From Lamprobacter sp046541315 (lineage in GTDB: Bacteria > Pseudomonadota > Gammaproteobacteria > Chromatiales > Chromatiaceae), in contig NZ_JBKHDN010000095.1 of NCBI RefSeq assembly GCF_046541315.1, positions 1 to 10,060 on the forward strand: a stretch of 10,060 nucleotides of DNA, in the 5' to 3' direction. Position numbers and translations under genes: made by a program. How positions within the stretch are numbered: position 1 is the stretch's first letter; the number at the start of each line of letters is the position of its first letter. Below the pieces are notes generated by a model that saw nothing but the letters and a program-made list of their open reading frames with translations, ran no database searches and was not told where the DNA came from. This document shows, piece after piece, positions 1-9,166 of the stretch.

Positions 1-344
1 TAGGTCATGGCCGCGAGCAGGAACAGGAACAGCTCGGCAAACTCCATGATGTTGTGGTGCACCGCGTCGGCCACCGCGTGCGAGTCGCCGCCATGGCCGG
101 TATAGAAGTAGGCGATCAGCACCCAGATCACACCGGCGGCAAGGACCACCGGCTTGGACTTGCGCAGGTGGGTGAATTCCTCGGCCATGACCAGGCCGTA
201 GGCGATCACGAAGACCAGGATGGCCGTGTAGCCGACCCAGGTTCCGGTCAGATCGATCGCATGCGAAGCGTCGGACGCGAACGCAAGCGGCGACAACGAG
301 AGGAGCATCAGGCTCAGCGCGACTTTGATGGCGGGGTGGTGCAT
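1..344 (-). CDS. nhaD: Na+/H+ antiporter NhaD, N-terminal part (cut by window edge)
   Basis: This gene encodes an inner-membrane antiporter that exports Na+ in exchange for H+. Only the first 114 codons are present; the gene runs off the left edge. The protein opens with a signal-peptide-like segment (about residues 7-24, leucine-rich, ending LAFAS), then a first membrane segment (WVGYTAILVFVIAYGLVMAEE), the stretch EEFTHLRKSKPVVLAAG leading into a second membrane helix, and HHNIMEFAELFLFLLAAMT leading into a third. The order and wording of these segments match my memory of NhaD proteins from Vibrio and Halomonas, including the cleavable-looking N-terminus. The start is ATG at 344, with AAGGAG upstream at 11 nt spacing. 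It follows the subunit B stop by 32 nt on the same strand, so it is probably in the ATPase operon. Family assignment is confident; ion specificity is taken from the family. Confidence 0.88.
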   Translation of the reverse strand, partial: MHHPAIKVALSLMLLSLSPLAFASDASHAIDLTGTWVGYTAILVFVIAYGLVMAEEFTHLRKSKPVVLAAGVIWVLIAYFYTGHGGDSHAVADAVHHNIMEFAELFLFLLAAMT

Positions 345-355
345 GTGTATGAAGA

Positions 356-361
356 CTCCTT
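356..361 (-). promoter_or_regulatory. Shine-Dalgarno sequence of nhaD
   Basis: Read on the minus strand this is AAGGAG, 11 nt before the ATG at 344. The spacing is a little long, but it is one of the few clear ribosome binding sites in the operon and supports the chosen nhaD start. Confidence 0.6.
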
Positions 362-376
362 GACGGCTGAGTCGCG

Positions 377-1756
377 TCAGTCGTTGCCCTGATAGTATTT
401 TGCCAGCTCGGTCTCCGAGAGGCGCGTGAGGTTATCGCGCGGGAAGGCGCTGATCAATTCCCAGGCGAGGTTGAGCGTGGCCTCGATACTGCGATCCTCG
501 GCCTCGCCCTGACCGACGAAGCGCCGGTCGAAATCGTCGGCGAATTTGAGATAACGCCGATCGCGCTCGGACAGCTCATCGGCGCCGATGATGCTGGCTA
601 GGTTGCGGGTCTCGAGCGCCCGAGCGTAGAGGGCATAGAGCTGGGCCGCGACCTTGGGATGATCCTCGCGCGTGTCGTCCTTGCCGATGCCGTCCTTCAT
701 CAGCCTTGAGAGGCTCGGCGAGATGTGCACCGGCGGATAGATGCCCTGATTGTGCAATTCGCGCGAGAGCACGATCTGGCCCTCGGTGATATAGCCGGTC
801 AGGTCCGGGATCGGATGGGTGATGTCGTCCGACGGCATGCTGACCACCGGCATCATGGTGATCGAGCCATGACGCTCGTGGATGCGCCCGCAGCGTTCGT
901 AGATCTCGGCGAGATCCGAGTAGAGATAACCGGGATAGCCCTTGCGCGCCGGCACGTCGCCCTTGGCGGTCGCGACCTCGCGCAGCGCCTCGGCGTAGTA
1001 GGTCATGTCGGTCATCACGACGAGCACATGGCGATCGAGATCGTAGGCCAGATACTCGGCCACGGTCAGCGCGGTGCGCGGCAGGGTCAGGCGCTCGACC
1101 GGCGGGTCGTCGGCCAGGTTGACGAACATCACCACATTGCGCAGCACGCCGGAGTTGGCGAACTCGTCGCGGAAGAACTTGGCGTCGGCGTAGCTCACGC
1201 CCATCGCCGCGAACACGATCGAGAAGCTGGAATCCTCATCCTTGAGCTTGGCCTGGCGCACGATCTGCGCCGCGAGCCGATTGTGCGGCAGACCGGAGCC
1301 GGAGAAGATCGGCAGCTTCTGCCCGCGCACCAGCGCATTCAGCCCGTCGATGGTGGAGATGCCGGTCTGGATGAACTCGCGTGGATAGCTGCGCGCGGCC
1401 GGGTTGATCGCCGAACCGGCGACTGGGCGGCGGAGATTGGAGAGGATCGGCGGGCGGCCATCGCGAGGTTCGCCGAGACCGTTGAGCTCGCGCCCGAGGA
1501 TCTCCGGCGAGAGGGCGATCTCGACCGGCTCGTCGAGGAAGCGCACCCAGACTGCCTCTAAGTCGAGATCGTCGGTGCCCTCGAAGACCAGGATCATCAC
1601 CTCTTCGTTGGACGCCCGGATCACCTGGCCGTCGCGGGTGCCGCCGCGCCCATCGCTGATGCGAACACGATCGCCAAAGGCGACGCCCGGCGTGTCGCGG
1701 ACCAGGATCAGGCCGCCGCGGATCTCGCTCGCGGTGCGGTATTCTTTGATGCTCAT
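377..1756 (-). CDS. atpB: V/A-type ATPase subunit B (non-catalytic)
   Basis: This is the non-catalytic nucleotide-binding subunit of the V1/A1 head, alternating with subunit A in a hexamer on the cytoplasmic side. At 459 residues it has the usual family length. The N-terminal beta-barrel opens MSIKEYRTASEIRGGLILV. The motif EFIQTGISTIDGLN is at about 127-140. The P-loop position holds the degenerate FSGSGLPHN (151-159) with no GKT, as expected for B. PDLTGYITEGQ is at 317-327, and SPSLSRLM (346-353) carries the likely arginine finger R351 that reaches into the catalytic site of A. The start is ATG 1756; a TAG lies in frame seven codons upstream and no other start codon lies between, so the start is well fixed although no good Shine-Dalgarno is visible. 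It lies 51 nt after subunit A. Subunit D, which often follows B, is absent here. Confidence 0.97.
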   Translation of the reverse strand: MSIKEYRTASEIRGGLILVRDTPGVAFGDRVRISDGRGGTRDGQVIRASNEEVMILVFEGTDDLDLEAVWVRFLDEPVEIALSPEILGRELNGLGEPRDGRPPILSNLRRPVAGSAINPAARSYPREFIQTGISTIDGLNALVRGQKLPIFSGSGLPHNRLAAQIVRQAKLKDEDSSFSIVFAAMGVSYADAKFFRDEFANSGVLRNVVMFVNLADDPPVERLTLPRTALTVAEYLAYDLDRHVLVVMTDMTYYAEALREVATAKGDVPARKGYPGYLYSDLAEIYERCGRIHERHGSITMMPVVSMPSDDITHPIPDLTGYITEGQIVLSRELHNQGIYPPVHISPSLSRLMKDGIGKDDTREDHPKVAAQLYALYARALETRNLASIIGADELSERDRRYLKFADDFDRRFVGQGEAEDRSIEATLNLAWELISAFPRDNLTRLSETELAKYYQGND

Positions 1757-1807
1757 GACAGGCGGTGCATGCTGCTAGGGACGGGACTCCAAGAGGGAAG
1801 GGCGCGC

Positions 1808-3604
<1,797 letters not shown>

Positions 3605-3609
3605 CTCGA

Positions 3610-4251
3610 TCAGCCCCCGAAGATACTGCCGGTGTCGAAGCCACTCGGGACCAGCCGCTCCAGGATGACTTGCTGCAGGCGCGAACGCAAGCGGGCGCGG
3701 CGGCCCTCGAAGCTATTGTCGACCCGGATGCGCCCGTCATTGCTAACGATCAGCACCCCACCGAGGGTCTCGATCGGTGCCTCGCCGAGCTGGGCCTGGG
3801 TGCCGTTGGGCAGCGCCGCCAGCACCTCCTCCCAATGCGTCTTGAGCAGCTTCAGGTCGGCATTGTTGGCGCGCACCTCGACCGCATCGTGCTCGATCTC
3901 GGCGAGGGCGGCGGCGATAAACGCGGTCAAGGTCTTCACATAGGCCGTGCTGTCCTGGCGATGCGCGCGCATCCGATCGGCGAGACCGGCCTCCACCTCC
4001 CGCACCAGATTCCAGCGCAACAGGTCGAGTTGACTCTGGAGCTTCAGCTCCTCGGCCTGGACCTGCTGGCGATAGGCGCGGTCGCCCAGGGACTTGGCGA
4101 TGGCCTCCTCGCGTTGCTCGCGCAGGCGCAGCTTCTCGGCGGCTTCACGCAGGATCGTGTCGCGCGCGCGTTGTGCGCGTTCGCGATATTCCGTGGCCAG
4201 GCGCTCGGCGCGGGCCAGGATGGCTTGTTCGAGCTGGTCTACTTGGGTCAC
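3610..4251 (-). CDS. atpE: V/A-type ATPase subunit E (peripheral stalk)
   Basis: This is the peripheral stalk subunit that holds the head still against the turning rotor. The 213 residues show the family layout: a long, charged N-terminal alpha-helix or coiled coil (about 1-95, rich in E, R, Q and A) and a globular C-terminal domain with the motif GGVLIVSNDGRIRVDNSFEGR (about 163-183), which corresponds to the E-subunit signature of a Gly-Gly pair and a conserved D/N-S/T-F-x-x-R. The start is GTG at 4251, overlapping the subunit F stop (GTGA), with AAGGA 6 nt upstream; this favours GTG as the true start and translational coupling with F. The symbol follows A/V-type naming and is not the F-type c subunit of the same name. 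Confidence 0.92.
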   Translation of the reverse strand: MTQVDQLEQAILARAERLATEYRERAQRARDTILREAAEKLRLREQREEAIAKSLGDRAYRQQVQAEELKLQSQLDLLRWNLVREVEAGLADRMRAHRQDSTAYVKTLTAFIAAALAEIEHDAVEVRANNADLKLLKTHWEEVLAALPNGTQAQLGEAPIETLGGVLIVSNDGRIRVDNSFEGRRARLRSRLQQVILERLVPSGFDTGSIFGG

Positions 4252-4655
4252 GTCGAGTCCTTGGTCGCGGTCGGTTGCAGAAGGTTGGCGCCGCCGAACA
4301 TCCTGGCGAGGCGTTCCACCACCTCACTGCCGAGCCGGGGCGGCGCGGACAGCGGTGGAACAGCGACGACGACGATGTGCCCGCCCTCGCGGCGAACCCG
4401 TTTCAGGTGCTCGACATCCATACGCATGACCTCGTCGTCGACGATCACGAAGGCCTTCTCGCGCGCGGCGAGTAGCTCGCGAAACAGCCGATCGACGTCG
4501 CTCGGGGCTGGATTCGGATGCGTCTCGAAGCCAATCGCACCGAAGCCCTCGGCGAGGCTGTCGTCGCCGAGAAAGAGCATCCGCGTGGGCGGGGCTTGCG
4601 CGCCCGGTGCCGCCTGGGAATCGGCCTGGCTGGGGTTGGGATCGGTCTCGCTCAT
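4248..4655 (-). CDS. atpF: V/A-type ATPase subunit F (central stalk)
   Basis: This is the small central-stalk subunit that binds the rotor shaft subunit D and may regulate ATP hydrolysis. The protein is 135 residues. The core begins near residue 26 with RMLFLGDDSLAEGFGAIGFET, followed by AFVIVDDEVMR and HIVVVAVPP, the alternating beta/alpha pattern of the F-subunit fold. Residues 1-24 form an Ala/Pro/Gln-rich tail before the fold that I would not expect in typical members of about 100-110 residues. M26 is a possible alternative start, but neither ATG has a clear Shine-Dalgarno. The gene starts 38 nt after K and overlaps E by four bases. Assignment rests on this motif pattern plus position between K and E. 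Confidence 0.85.
   Translation of the reverse strand: MSETDPNPSQADSQAAPGAQAPPTRMLFLGDDSLAEGFGAIGFETHPNPAPSDVDRLFRELLAAREKAFVIVDDEVMRMDVEHLKRVRREGGHIVVVAVPPLSAPPRLGSEVVERLARMFGGANLLQPTATKDST
4258..4262 (-). promoter_or_regulatory. Shine-Dalgarno of subunit E, inside the subunit F gene
   Basis: Minus-strand AAGGA lies 6 nt before the GTG at 4251, inside the last codons of F. It supports the GTG start and an F-to-E reinitiation or coupling arrangement. Confidence 0.5.
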
Positions 4656-4693
4656 GCGGGGCTAGCAGCGTTTAGCAGGGGGCGCTTGGCCGT

Positions 4694-5149
4694 TCAAATG
4701 CGGTTCAAGAGCAGGATCGAGACGACCAAGCCATAGATCGCGATACCCTCGGCAAGACCCAGATAGATGAGTGTGCGGCCAAGGTTCTCAGGTTTCTCGG
4801 TGATCGCGGCCAGCGACGCGGCGCCGATGGGGCCAACGGCGATCCCGGCGCCGATGGTCGAGAGGGCGGTGGGAATGCCGGCGCCGATGATCGCGAGCCC
4901 CATGCCGGTGCTGATCTCGATCGCATCGTCCCCGGCGCCGTTGGCCACCTCCTGGGCGAAGGCCTCGTTGATGCCGAGGACCAGCAGCCCGAGCTGAGCG
5001 CCCACGAAGACCACAAGCTGTGTGCCCATCGCCGGCGCTGTCCAGCGCGGGGGTTGCAGCGGCCTGTTGGCCGGCCGCATTTCAAGCGCGATGCCGGTCA
5101 GGATCAGACCGACGATGGCGAACGAGATCAGTGCTACAAGCCAGTACAT
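4694..5149 (-). CDS. atpK: V/A-type ATPase subunit K (c-ring proteolipid)
   Basis: This is the membrane rotor ring subunit that carries the transported ion. The 151 residues form four predicted membrane helices, but not as two matching hairpins. Helix 1 is about residues 2-22, then a proline-rich loop (PANRPLQPPRW), then helix 2 about 43-64. An acidic linker (GAGDDAIEIS) leads to the true c-type hairpin at 80-149, with the Gly-rich STIGAGIAVGPIGAA, the turn EKPENLGRT and the ion-binding helix LAEGIAIYGLVVSILL with the essential Glu at 134. Counting back from the EKPE turn, the position of the Na+-ligand Gln 110 of Enterococcus hirae NtpK is Val 105, so a Na+ site is unlikely and H+ is favoured. 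The start is ATG 5149 with GAGGA 8 nt upstream, one of the clearest ribosome binding sites in the operon and sensible for a subunit needed in many copies. Confidence 0.93.
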   Translation of the reverse strand: MYWLVALISFAIVGLILTGIALEMRPANRPLQPPRWTAPAMGTQLVVFVGAQLGLLVLGINEAFAQEVANGAGDDAIEISTGMGLAIIGAGIPTALSTIGAGIAVGPIGAASLAAITEKPENLGRTLIYLGLAEGIAIYGLVVSILLLNRI

Positions 5150-5157
5150 CGATGCAT

Positions 5158-5162
5158 TCCTC
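5158..5162 (-). promoter_or_regulatory. Shine-Dalgarno of subunit K
   Basis: Minus-strand GAGGA lies 8 nt before the ATG at 5149, in the 60-nt gap between I and K, the longest gap in the operon. It may raise translation of the multi-copy ring subunit relative to its neighbours, several of which show no clear site. Confidence 0.55.
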
Positions 5163-5209
5163 AGGGTTCGATAGTCGGGATAAAGGGGTCGGTTGCGGGA
5201 TCGAAGGGT

Positions 5210-7312
5210 TCAGGCCGGGCCGCGACGCAGCTTGAGTGGCGAGAATTCATGTCCGTCACCGGAGAAGTAGCGCGAGAAGCCCTCGTAGTATTGGAGGCGC
5301 ATCACCTGGATCATGACGATGCCGCCTTCGAGCACCAGCACGAACAGATTGCCAAGGATCACAGTGATGAGGTGGCCAGCCGGTCCCATCATGGCGGCGA
5401 GTGTGAGCACGGCCAGCGAGAGTGCGGCGTGATTGAGGCTGAAGGCGGCGACGCGGAGAAAGGACAGCGTGTTCGAGATGTAGCCGATCACGGTCTCCAG
5501 CGTTTCGATGAAGACCACCAGGATCTTCTCGCCGGGCGGTGCCTGCAGATGAGACCAGGCATAGCCAGCGAGCGCGATCAGCGCAGCGATGACCAATAGC
5601 AGCGGTACGGTGCCAAAGCTGCTGCGGGTGGCGATGCCGACGGCGCCCCAAATCAGCGCCAGATAGAACACGAGATTGACGACGCCATGATGGCCGAACA
5701 CCGCGGCGTTCAGATCCTTGACCGCGATCCGGTTGTAGATCGCCAGTCCACAGGCGATGGCGATGAACAGCACCCCATAGCCGAGCGCGATCTGCAGCAT
5801 CAGGATCGGGTGATGGATCGGGCTCATCCAGAGCGCGGGCAGGATCTCCTCGTAGCCAAAGATGCTGCCGTAGAGGACGCCAAAGAACATCGAGGACAGG
5901 CCAGCCATGATGCCAAACCGATAGAAGCGACCGAGCTTGGCGCGGAGTGCCCAGGCAACGCCGGCGATCACTGCACCTTGGCCGATGTCGCCGAACATCG
6001 ACCCGAACATCAACAGGAAGGTCAGCGCGAATAGCGGCGTCGGGTCGACCTCGCCGTACTGCGGGATACCGTACTGCTTGACCAGCATGGCGAAGGGGGC
6101 GAGCAGACGATGGCTGGCCGGCACCGTCGGCACGAGGGCGCGTTCGGCGGGTTCCGGATCGCGGCTATCGAGTTCGAATGGCAGCGTCAGACTCGCGCGC
6201 AGGCGCGCCTCGAGTTCGGCCACCGCACGCGCCGGAACCCAGCCGCAGACCATGGCGAGATGCCCCGCGCTGCGGATCGAGGGATCGAGGGTGACGAAGG
6301 GCGCGGCCAGCAGCAGGGCTTGCCGGGCCGCACCGAGAAAGTCGCGATGCGTCTGCTCCCAGGCCTCGACCTCGGCGCCGAGGGCCGCGCGCTCGGCCTG
6401 GAGGCGTTCGCGCTCTGCAGCCAGCTGATCATACTTGTGCTCGGGGCTGGCGTCCTCGAGGCCGGCCGGGATCGGTAGCGGCTGAAAGCTCGCCGAGCCG
6501 AGCACCGAGGCGAGCTGACCCTCCTTCTCGCCGCGCGGGCCGACGATGACCACGTGGGTATTTTGATCACGCTCCAGAAAGGTGAACAGCAGGTGGTCGG
6601 CGAGGGTCACCGCGCCTTGCAGACGGCTGACGTTCTCGCGCGGCACCACGCCGACATAGAAGTCGAGGAAACGGGTCTTGTTGCGCAGCGCGCCGAGGTC
6701 GATCTTCAGATTGCCGAAGTTTTCGAGCGCGGCCTGCTGTTCGCGCACGAAGCGATCCTGCTCGTCGATGCGTCGAAAGCCTTCCTCGAAGCGCGAGGCC
6801 TCGTCCCAGCGCTCGGCCAGACGGTCATTGATCGCCCGCAGCTCCTCGCGCTCGATCACCCGCACCTCGTCGAGATCAGGCGCCGCCGCTGCGATCGGCA
6901 CCACCTTGGCGATCTTCTCCAGCCGCGCATGGGCCTGCTGATAGACCTCACGATAGTCGCGGCCGGGGAGGCCGCTCAGCTGCTGCGCCTCGGGCGGGCG
7001 CGTGTCCGGGTGAAAGCTCTCGGTCTGCGCCAGGCTCAGCGAGGCCTGCGGCAGATCGTCGGTGATCACCAACAATCGCACATGCTTCATCGGCAGCGGA
7101 CGCAGCCTGATCTCATGCCAGAACTCGGCTGAGCGCAGCTGCCGCCAGGCGCCGGCGAGTTGGCGGGCGGCGCGCCTCAGTGCCGGGCCGACCCGAGCGG
7201 CGGCGGTCTTGAGCCGAGGCTCAAGGTGTGCCCATAGCACCCGCAGCATGGCCCAGAGCCTCAGCAGGTGCTGCTTGATGACCGCCATGCGCTGTGGTCT
7301 CGTGGTTGACAT
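5210..7312 (-). CDS. atpI: V/A-type ATPase subunit I (V0 a subunit)
   Basis: This is the membrane stator subunit that forms the two ion half-channels against the K ring and links to the peripheral stalks. The 700-residue reading frame has a cytoplasmic N-terminal half with coiled-coil stretches (about 155-200 and 290-320) and a C-terminal half with about eight membrane segments from residue 425. The helix NTLSFLRVAAFSLNHAALS contains the likely essential Arg 620, and LEGGIVMIQVMRLQYYEGFSRYF (661-683) is the family's terminal signature. The family core appears to begin at M75 (MKHVRLLVITDDLPQASLSLAQTE); residues 1-74 are a basic, amphipathic extension. The start at 7312 is chosen because the extension has coding-like codon use and leaves a 52-nt gap to C; a start at 7090 would leave 274 nt empty. 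No Shine-Dalgarno decides between them. Confidence 0.93.
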   Translation of the reverse strand: MSTTRPQRMAVIKQHLLRLWAMLRVLWAHLEPRLKTAAARVGPALRRAARQLAGAWRQLRSAEFWHEIRLRPLPMKHVRLLVITDDLPQASLSLAQTESFHPDTRPPEAQQLSGLPGRDYREVYQQAHARLEKIAKVVPIAAAAPDLDEVRVIEREELRAINDRLAERWDEASRFEEGFRRIDEQDRFVREQQAALENFGNLKIDLGALRNKTRFLDFYVGVVPRENVSRLQGAVTLADHLLFTFLERDQNTHVVIVGPRGEKEGQLASVLGSASFQPLPIPAGLEDASPEHKYDQLAAERERLQAERAALGAEVEAWEQTHRDFLGAARQALLLAAPFVTLDPSIRSAGHLAMVCGWVPARAVAELEARLRASLTLPFELDSRDPEPAERALVPTVPASHRLLAPFAMLVKQYGIPQYGEVDPTPLFALTFLLMFGSMFGDIGQGAVIAGVAWALRAKLGRFYRFGIMAGLSSMFFGVLYGSIFGYEEILPALWMSPIHHPILMLQIALGYGVLFIAIACGLAIYNRIAVKDLNAAVFGHHGVVNLVFYLALIWGAVGIATRSSFGTVPLLLVIAALIALAGYAWSHLQAPPGEKILVVFIETLETVIGYISNTLSFLRVAAFSLNHAALSLAVLTLAAMMGPAGHLITVILGNLFVLVLEGGIVMIQVMRLQYYEGFSRYFSGDGHEFSPLKLRRGPA
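7208..7225. repeat. Short inverted repeat in the 5' part of the subunit I gene
   Basis: CTTGAGCC and GGCTCAAG are separated by GA. As minus-strand RNA this gives a 7-bp stem with a CUCG loop. It lies in the N-terminal extension of subunit I, between the two candidate start codons at 7312 and 7090. No T-run follows on the minus strand, so it is not an intrinsic terminator. It may be chance. Confidence 0.5.
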
Positions 7313-7364
7313 CGGGATCGGCTGCGTGCGGGTGATCGATGAGTATGCCAGGTTCGCTCCGCCA

Positions 7365-8417
7365 TCATGCAGCGGACGGCAGCGGGCAGTCCGGCGGCCG
7401 CGCCTCGATGGCGATCTCCACGAGTTCGCGCGGTAGGCCGAGCAGCTGCCCTTGCAGCAGGGAGAAGAGCATGAGCACGCCGTGCTCGCGCAGGATCAGA
7501 TAGGCGAGGGCGCGCGCGACGCCCGAACGTCCGTTGGCGAGGATGCGCCGCGACTCCTCGGTGACATAACCGCCGAGGCGCTGCTGCACCTCGATCAGGC
7601 TCTGACTGCCGGCCAACGCGCCATGCAGCGGTTCCGGCAAGGCGGCGAGAATCGCCTCGAGGCTGTCGAGGTTGACCAACCCGAGCAGGCGGTCGCGATG
7701 CAACAGGCGCACCGAGGGCACCAGCTGATAGAAGGTCTCGCTCGGCGAGAGCCCGTAGGAGAAGCGGAAGCGCAACAGCCACAGCAGCCCGACACGATCG
7801 AGCAGCGCGCCCAGCAGTTGCTTCAGCTCGTCCTGATTGCTGCTGTGTACCTGCTGCAGTCGCCGCGCCATCTCGACGTAGTAGCGCTGATCGAGCGCGG
7901 CCTCGAGGGCGAAGGGATCGCGTTTGCGTTCGAACACCTCGCGCCCCTGTTTGGCGATCAGGCTGTAAGGGCCCTGCTCCAGCGTGCGCAGCAATTCGAG
8001 CACGCCCTCGGCCTGGAACAGCTCCTGTTGTGGCAGGCGCACATGCTCCGGCAGCTCATAGAGATTGGCGCGGATCTCGGCCGGGTCCAGTTCATAGAGC
8101 TTGCCGCGCAGCAGCGCCTTGAGGTTGAAGAGGGCATACTTGCGACCCCAGGCCAACACCAGGCCGGCTTCCTCGGCCGGCATCGGGCGGATCAGGATCC
8201 GCAGCTCGTCGAGCAGGGTGTTGACCAGGGCCTGCTTGAGGCTGCGGCTCTTGGCGCGGCGATCGTGCGGCTCATCCAGCAAGCGCTCGAGCCCGAAGCG
8301 CTGGGCGAGTTCCGAGAGCGAGAGGCCGCACAGGGTCGCGACCTCGGCGGGAGCGATCAGGCGCTCGGCCATGGCCGAGACGCGGGTATTCAAATAGGGA
8401 TCGCGCAGGCGGCTCAT
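7365..8417 (-). CDS. atpC: V/A-type ATPase subunit C (AC39/V0-d type)
   Basis: This is the funnel-shaped socket subunit that sits on the K ring and couples it to the central shaft. The 350 residues match the usual size for the AC39/subunit C family. The protein is almost all helical and soluble, with the typical features DPYLNTRVSAMAERLI at the start, a WGRKYALFNLKALLRGK segment (about 90-106) resembling the recurrent D/W-x-x-N-x-x-x-x-LR pattern of this family, and LLDRVGLLWLLRFRFSYGLSPSE (about 206-228) as its counterpart in a later repeat. The ATG at 8417 is 14 nt after the preceding small gene; no clear ribosome binding site is seen. The family call rests on this pattern together with its place in the operon directly before subunit I. 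The symbol follows A/V-type naming. Confidence 0.88.
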   Translation of the reverse strand: MSRLRDPYLNTRVSAMAERLIAPAEVATLCGLSLSELAQRFGLERLLDEPHDRRAKSRSLKQALVNTLLDELRILIRPMPAEEAGLVLAWGRKYALFNLKALLRGKLYELDPAEIRANLYELPEHVRLPQQELFQAEGVLELLRTLEQGPYSLIAKQGREVFERKRDPFALEAALDQRYYVEMARRLQQVHSSNQDELKQLLGALLDRVGLLWLLRFRFSYGLSPSETFYQLVPSVRLLHRDRLLGLVNLDSLEAILAALPEPLHGALAGSQSLIEVQQRLGGYVTEESRRILANGRSGVARALAYLILREHGVLMLFSLLQGQLLGLPRELVEIAIEARPPDCPLPSAA

Positions 8418-8431
8418 GGCGATCGGCAGCG

Positions 8432-8749
8432 CTAGCGTCGAGCGTCGAGAAACAGGCTGAAGGCCGCCTCGAGGGCCTCTTCCTCGCGTGCTTCGGCGGT
8501 CTCGCGCAGCTGCGTGTGGCGCTCGTCATAGCGGCGTTTCAGCTCGGCCACGGTCTGCTCGGCACGCTCTTCGGCCTTGGCGATGAAGTCGCGATGCAGG
8601 TCCGGGATGCGTGCCGTGAAACGCTCGTCCTCGGCGCGCGCATCGCGCAACGCGGACTGAATGATGCGCTCTTGGGCCTGCTCGGCCTCCTGCGCGATCG
8701 TCTCGGCCTTCATCTCGGCATCGAGGAGGCGTTTCAGCGTATCGTCCAT
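8432..8749 (-). CDS. V/A-type ATPase small coiled-coil stalk subunit (G/H-like)
   Basis: This 105-residue protein is nearly all charged helix (Ala, Glu, Arg and Gln dominate, with no Trp or Cys and one Tyr), fitting the small peripheral stalk subunit that pairs with E and meets the N-terminal half of subunit I. It begins MDDTLKRLLDAEMKAETIAQEAE and ends EEEALEAAFSLFLDARR. The ATG at 8749 is preferred because the coiled coil starts there; the frame stays open upstream to 9007, but that part is of unlikely composition. No good Shine-Dalgarno precedes it. It is the first gene of the ATPase operon, 14 nt before C. Such sequences are low in information, so the functional call depends mainly on context. 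Confidence 0.8.
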   Translation of the reverse strand: MDDTLKRLLDAEMKAETIAQEAEQAQERIIQSALRDARAEDERFTARIPDLHRDFIAKAEERAEQTVAELKRRYDERHTQLRETAEAREEEALEAAFSLFLDARR

Positions 8750-8890
8750 CGGTGCTTGCGGATCAGGTTGTCGGTTTTGGAAGGGAGCGGATGTTTGCCG
8801 GGGCAGGCGCAGGTTACCTGAATCGGTGCCGCCGTTGGCTGCGCATCGGGGTCTCGCTTGCGTTAGGTCAGCTTGGATCGCGCGGGGGCT

Positions 8891-8919
8891 ATCGTGCCGG
8901 TTCCATTGACTGGCGTCAA
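8891..8919 (-). promoter_or_regulatory. Possible sigma-70-type promoter of the V-ATPase operon
   Basis: Read on the minus strand, TTGACG (8919-8914) is followed after 17 nt by CACGAT (8896-8891). The -35 box is good (5 of 6) but the -10 box is poor (3 of 6). It would give a leader of roughly 130-140 nt before the first gene. It is the best candidate I found by eye upstream of the operon and is tentative. Confidence 0.3.
8906..8919. promoter_or_regulatory. TTGAC-TGGC-GTCAA inverted repeat, possible operator
   Basis: Five-base arms around a four-base spacer form a small dyad that overlaps the putative -35 box of the ATPase operon. Position between divergent genes makes a regulator site plausible, but a dyad this short can arise by chance. 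Confidence 0.3.
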
Positions 8920-9166
8920 AGCGCTGTCCGGTCGTTGCGGTGGCGCGGCGATGATCTCCTACTATGGTGTCGCCTGTCCGCCGCCGAACGCAAGATCCAT
9001 CCCGCAACCAACGAGACCGATGCCGAAACCGCCGATGCCAACATCCCCGCTGTCAGAACCCCCGACGTCAGCACCGCCTGTCCAGGGCCCGTCGCGCCCG
9101 AGCCTGGGGGCGCGGTTCCTGGGCGCGCTGCTCCTGTTTTGGAGCCTCGGGCTGGTCTCTTGCCAA

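Noticed and set aside
151..159. Apparent loss of Walker A in subunit B (residues 151-159, FSGSGLPHN)
   Set aside because: A degenerate P-loop is normal for the non-catalytic B subunit and does not indicate decay. The coordinates given here are protein residues.
725..1561. A 278-codon plus-strand frame opposite subunit B
   Set aside because: Same antisense artefact; the minus-strand gene is certain.
6487..6516. Eight-base inverted repeat (AGCTCGCC / GGCGAGCT) with 14-nt loop in subunit I
   Set aside because: Arms of this length with a variable loop are expected by chance several times in GC-rich DNA of this size, and nothing in its position suggests a role.
7452..8435. A 327-codon plus-strand frame opposite subunit C
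   Set aside because: Antisense of a clear gene, with Gln/Ala/His-rich low-information composition.
8750..9007. Upstream extension of the small stalk subunit to an ATG at 9007
   Set aside because: The added 86 residues are Arg/Thr/Asp-rich without helix pattern, cover the putative promoter region, and do not fit a coiled-coil stalk protein.
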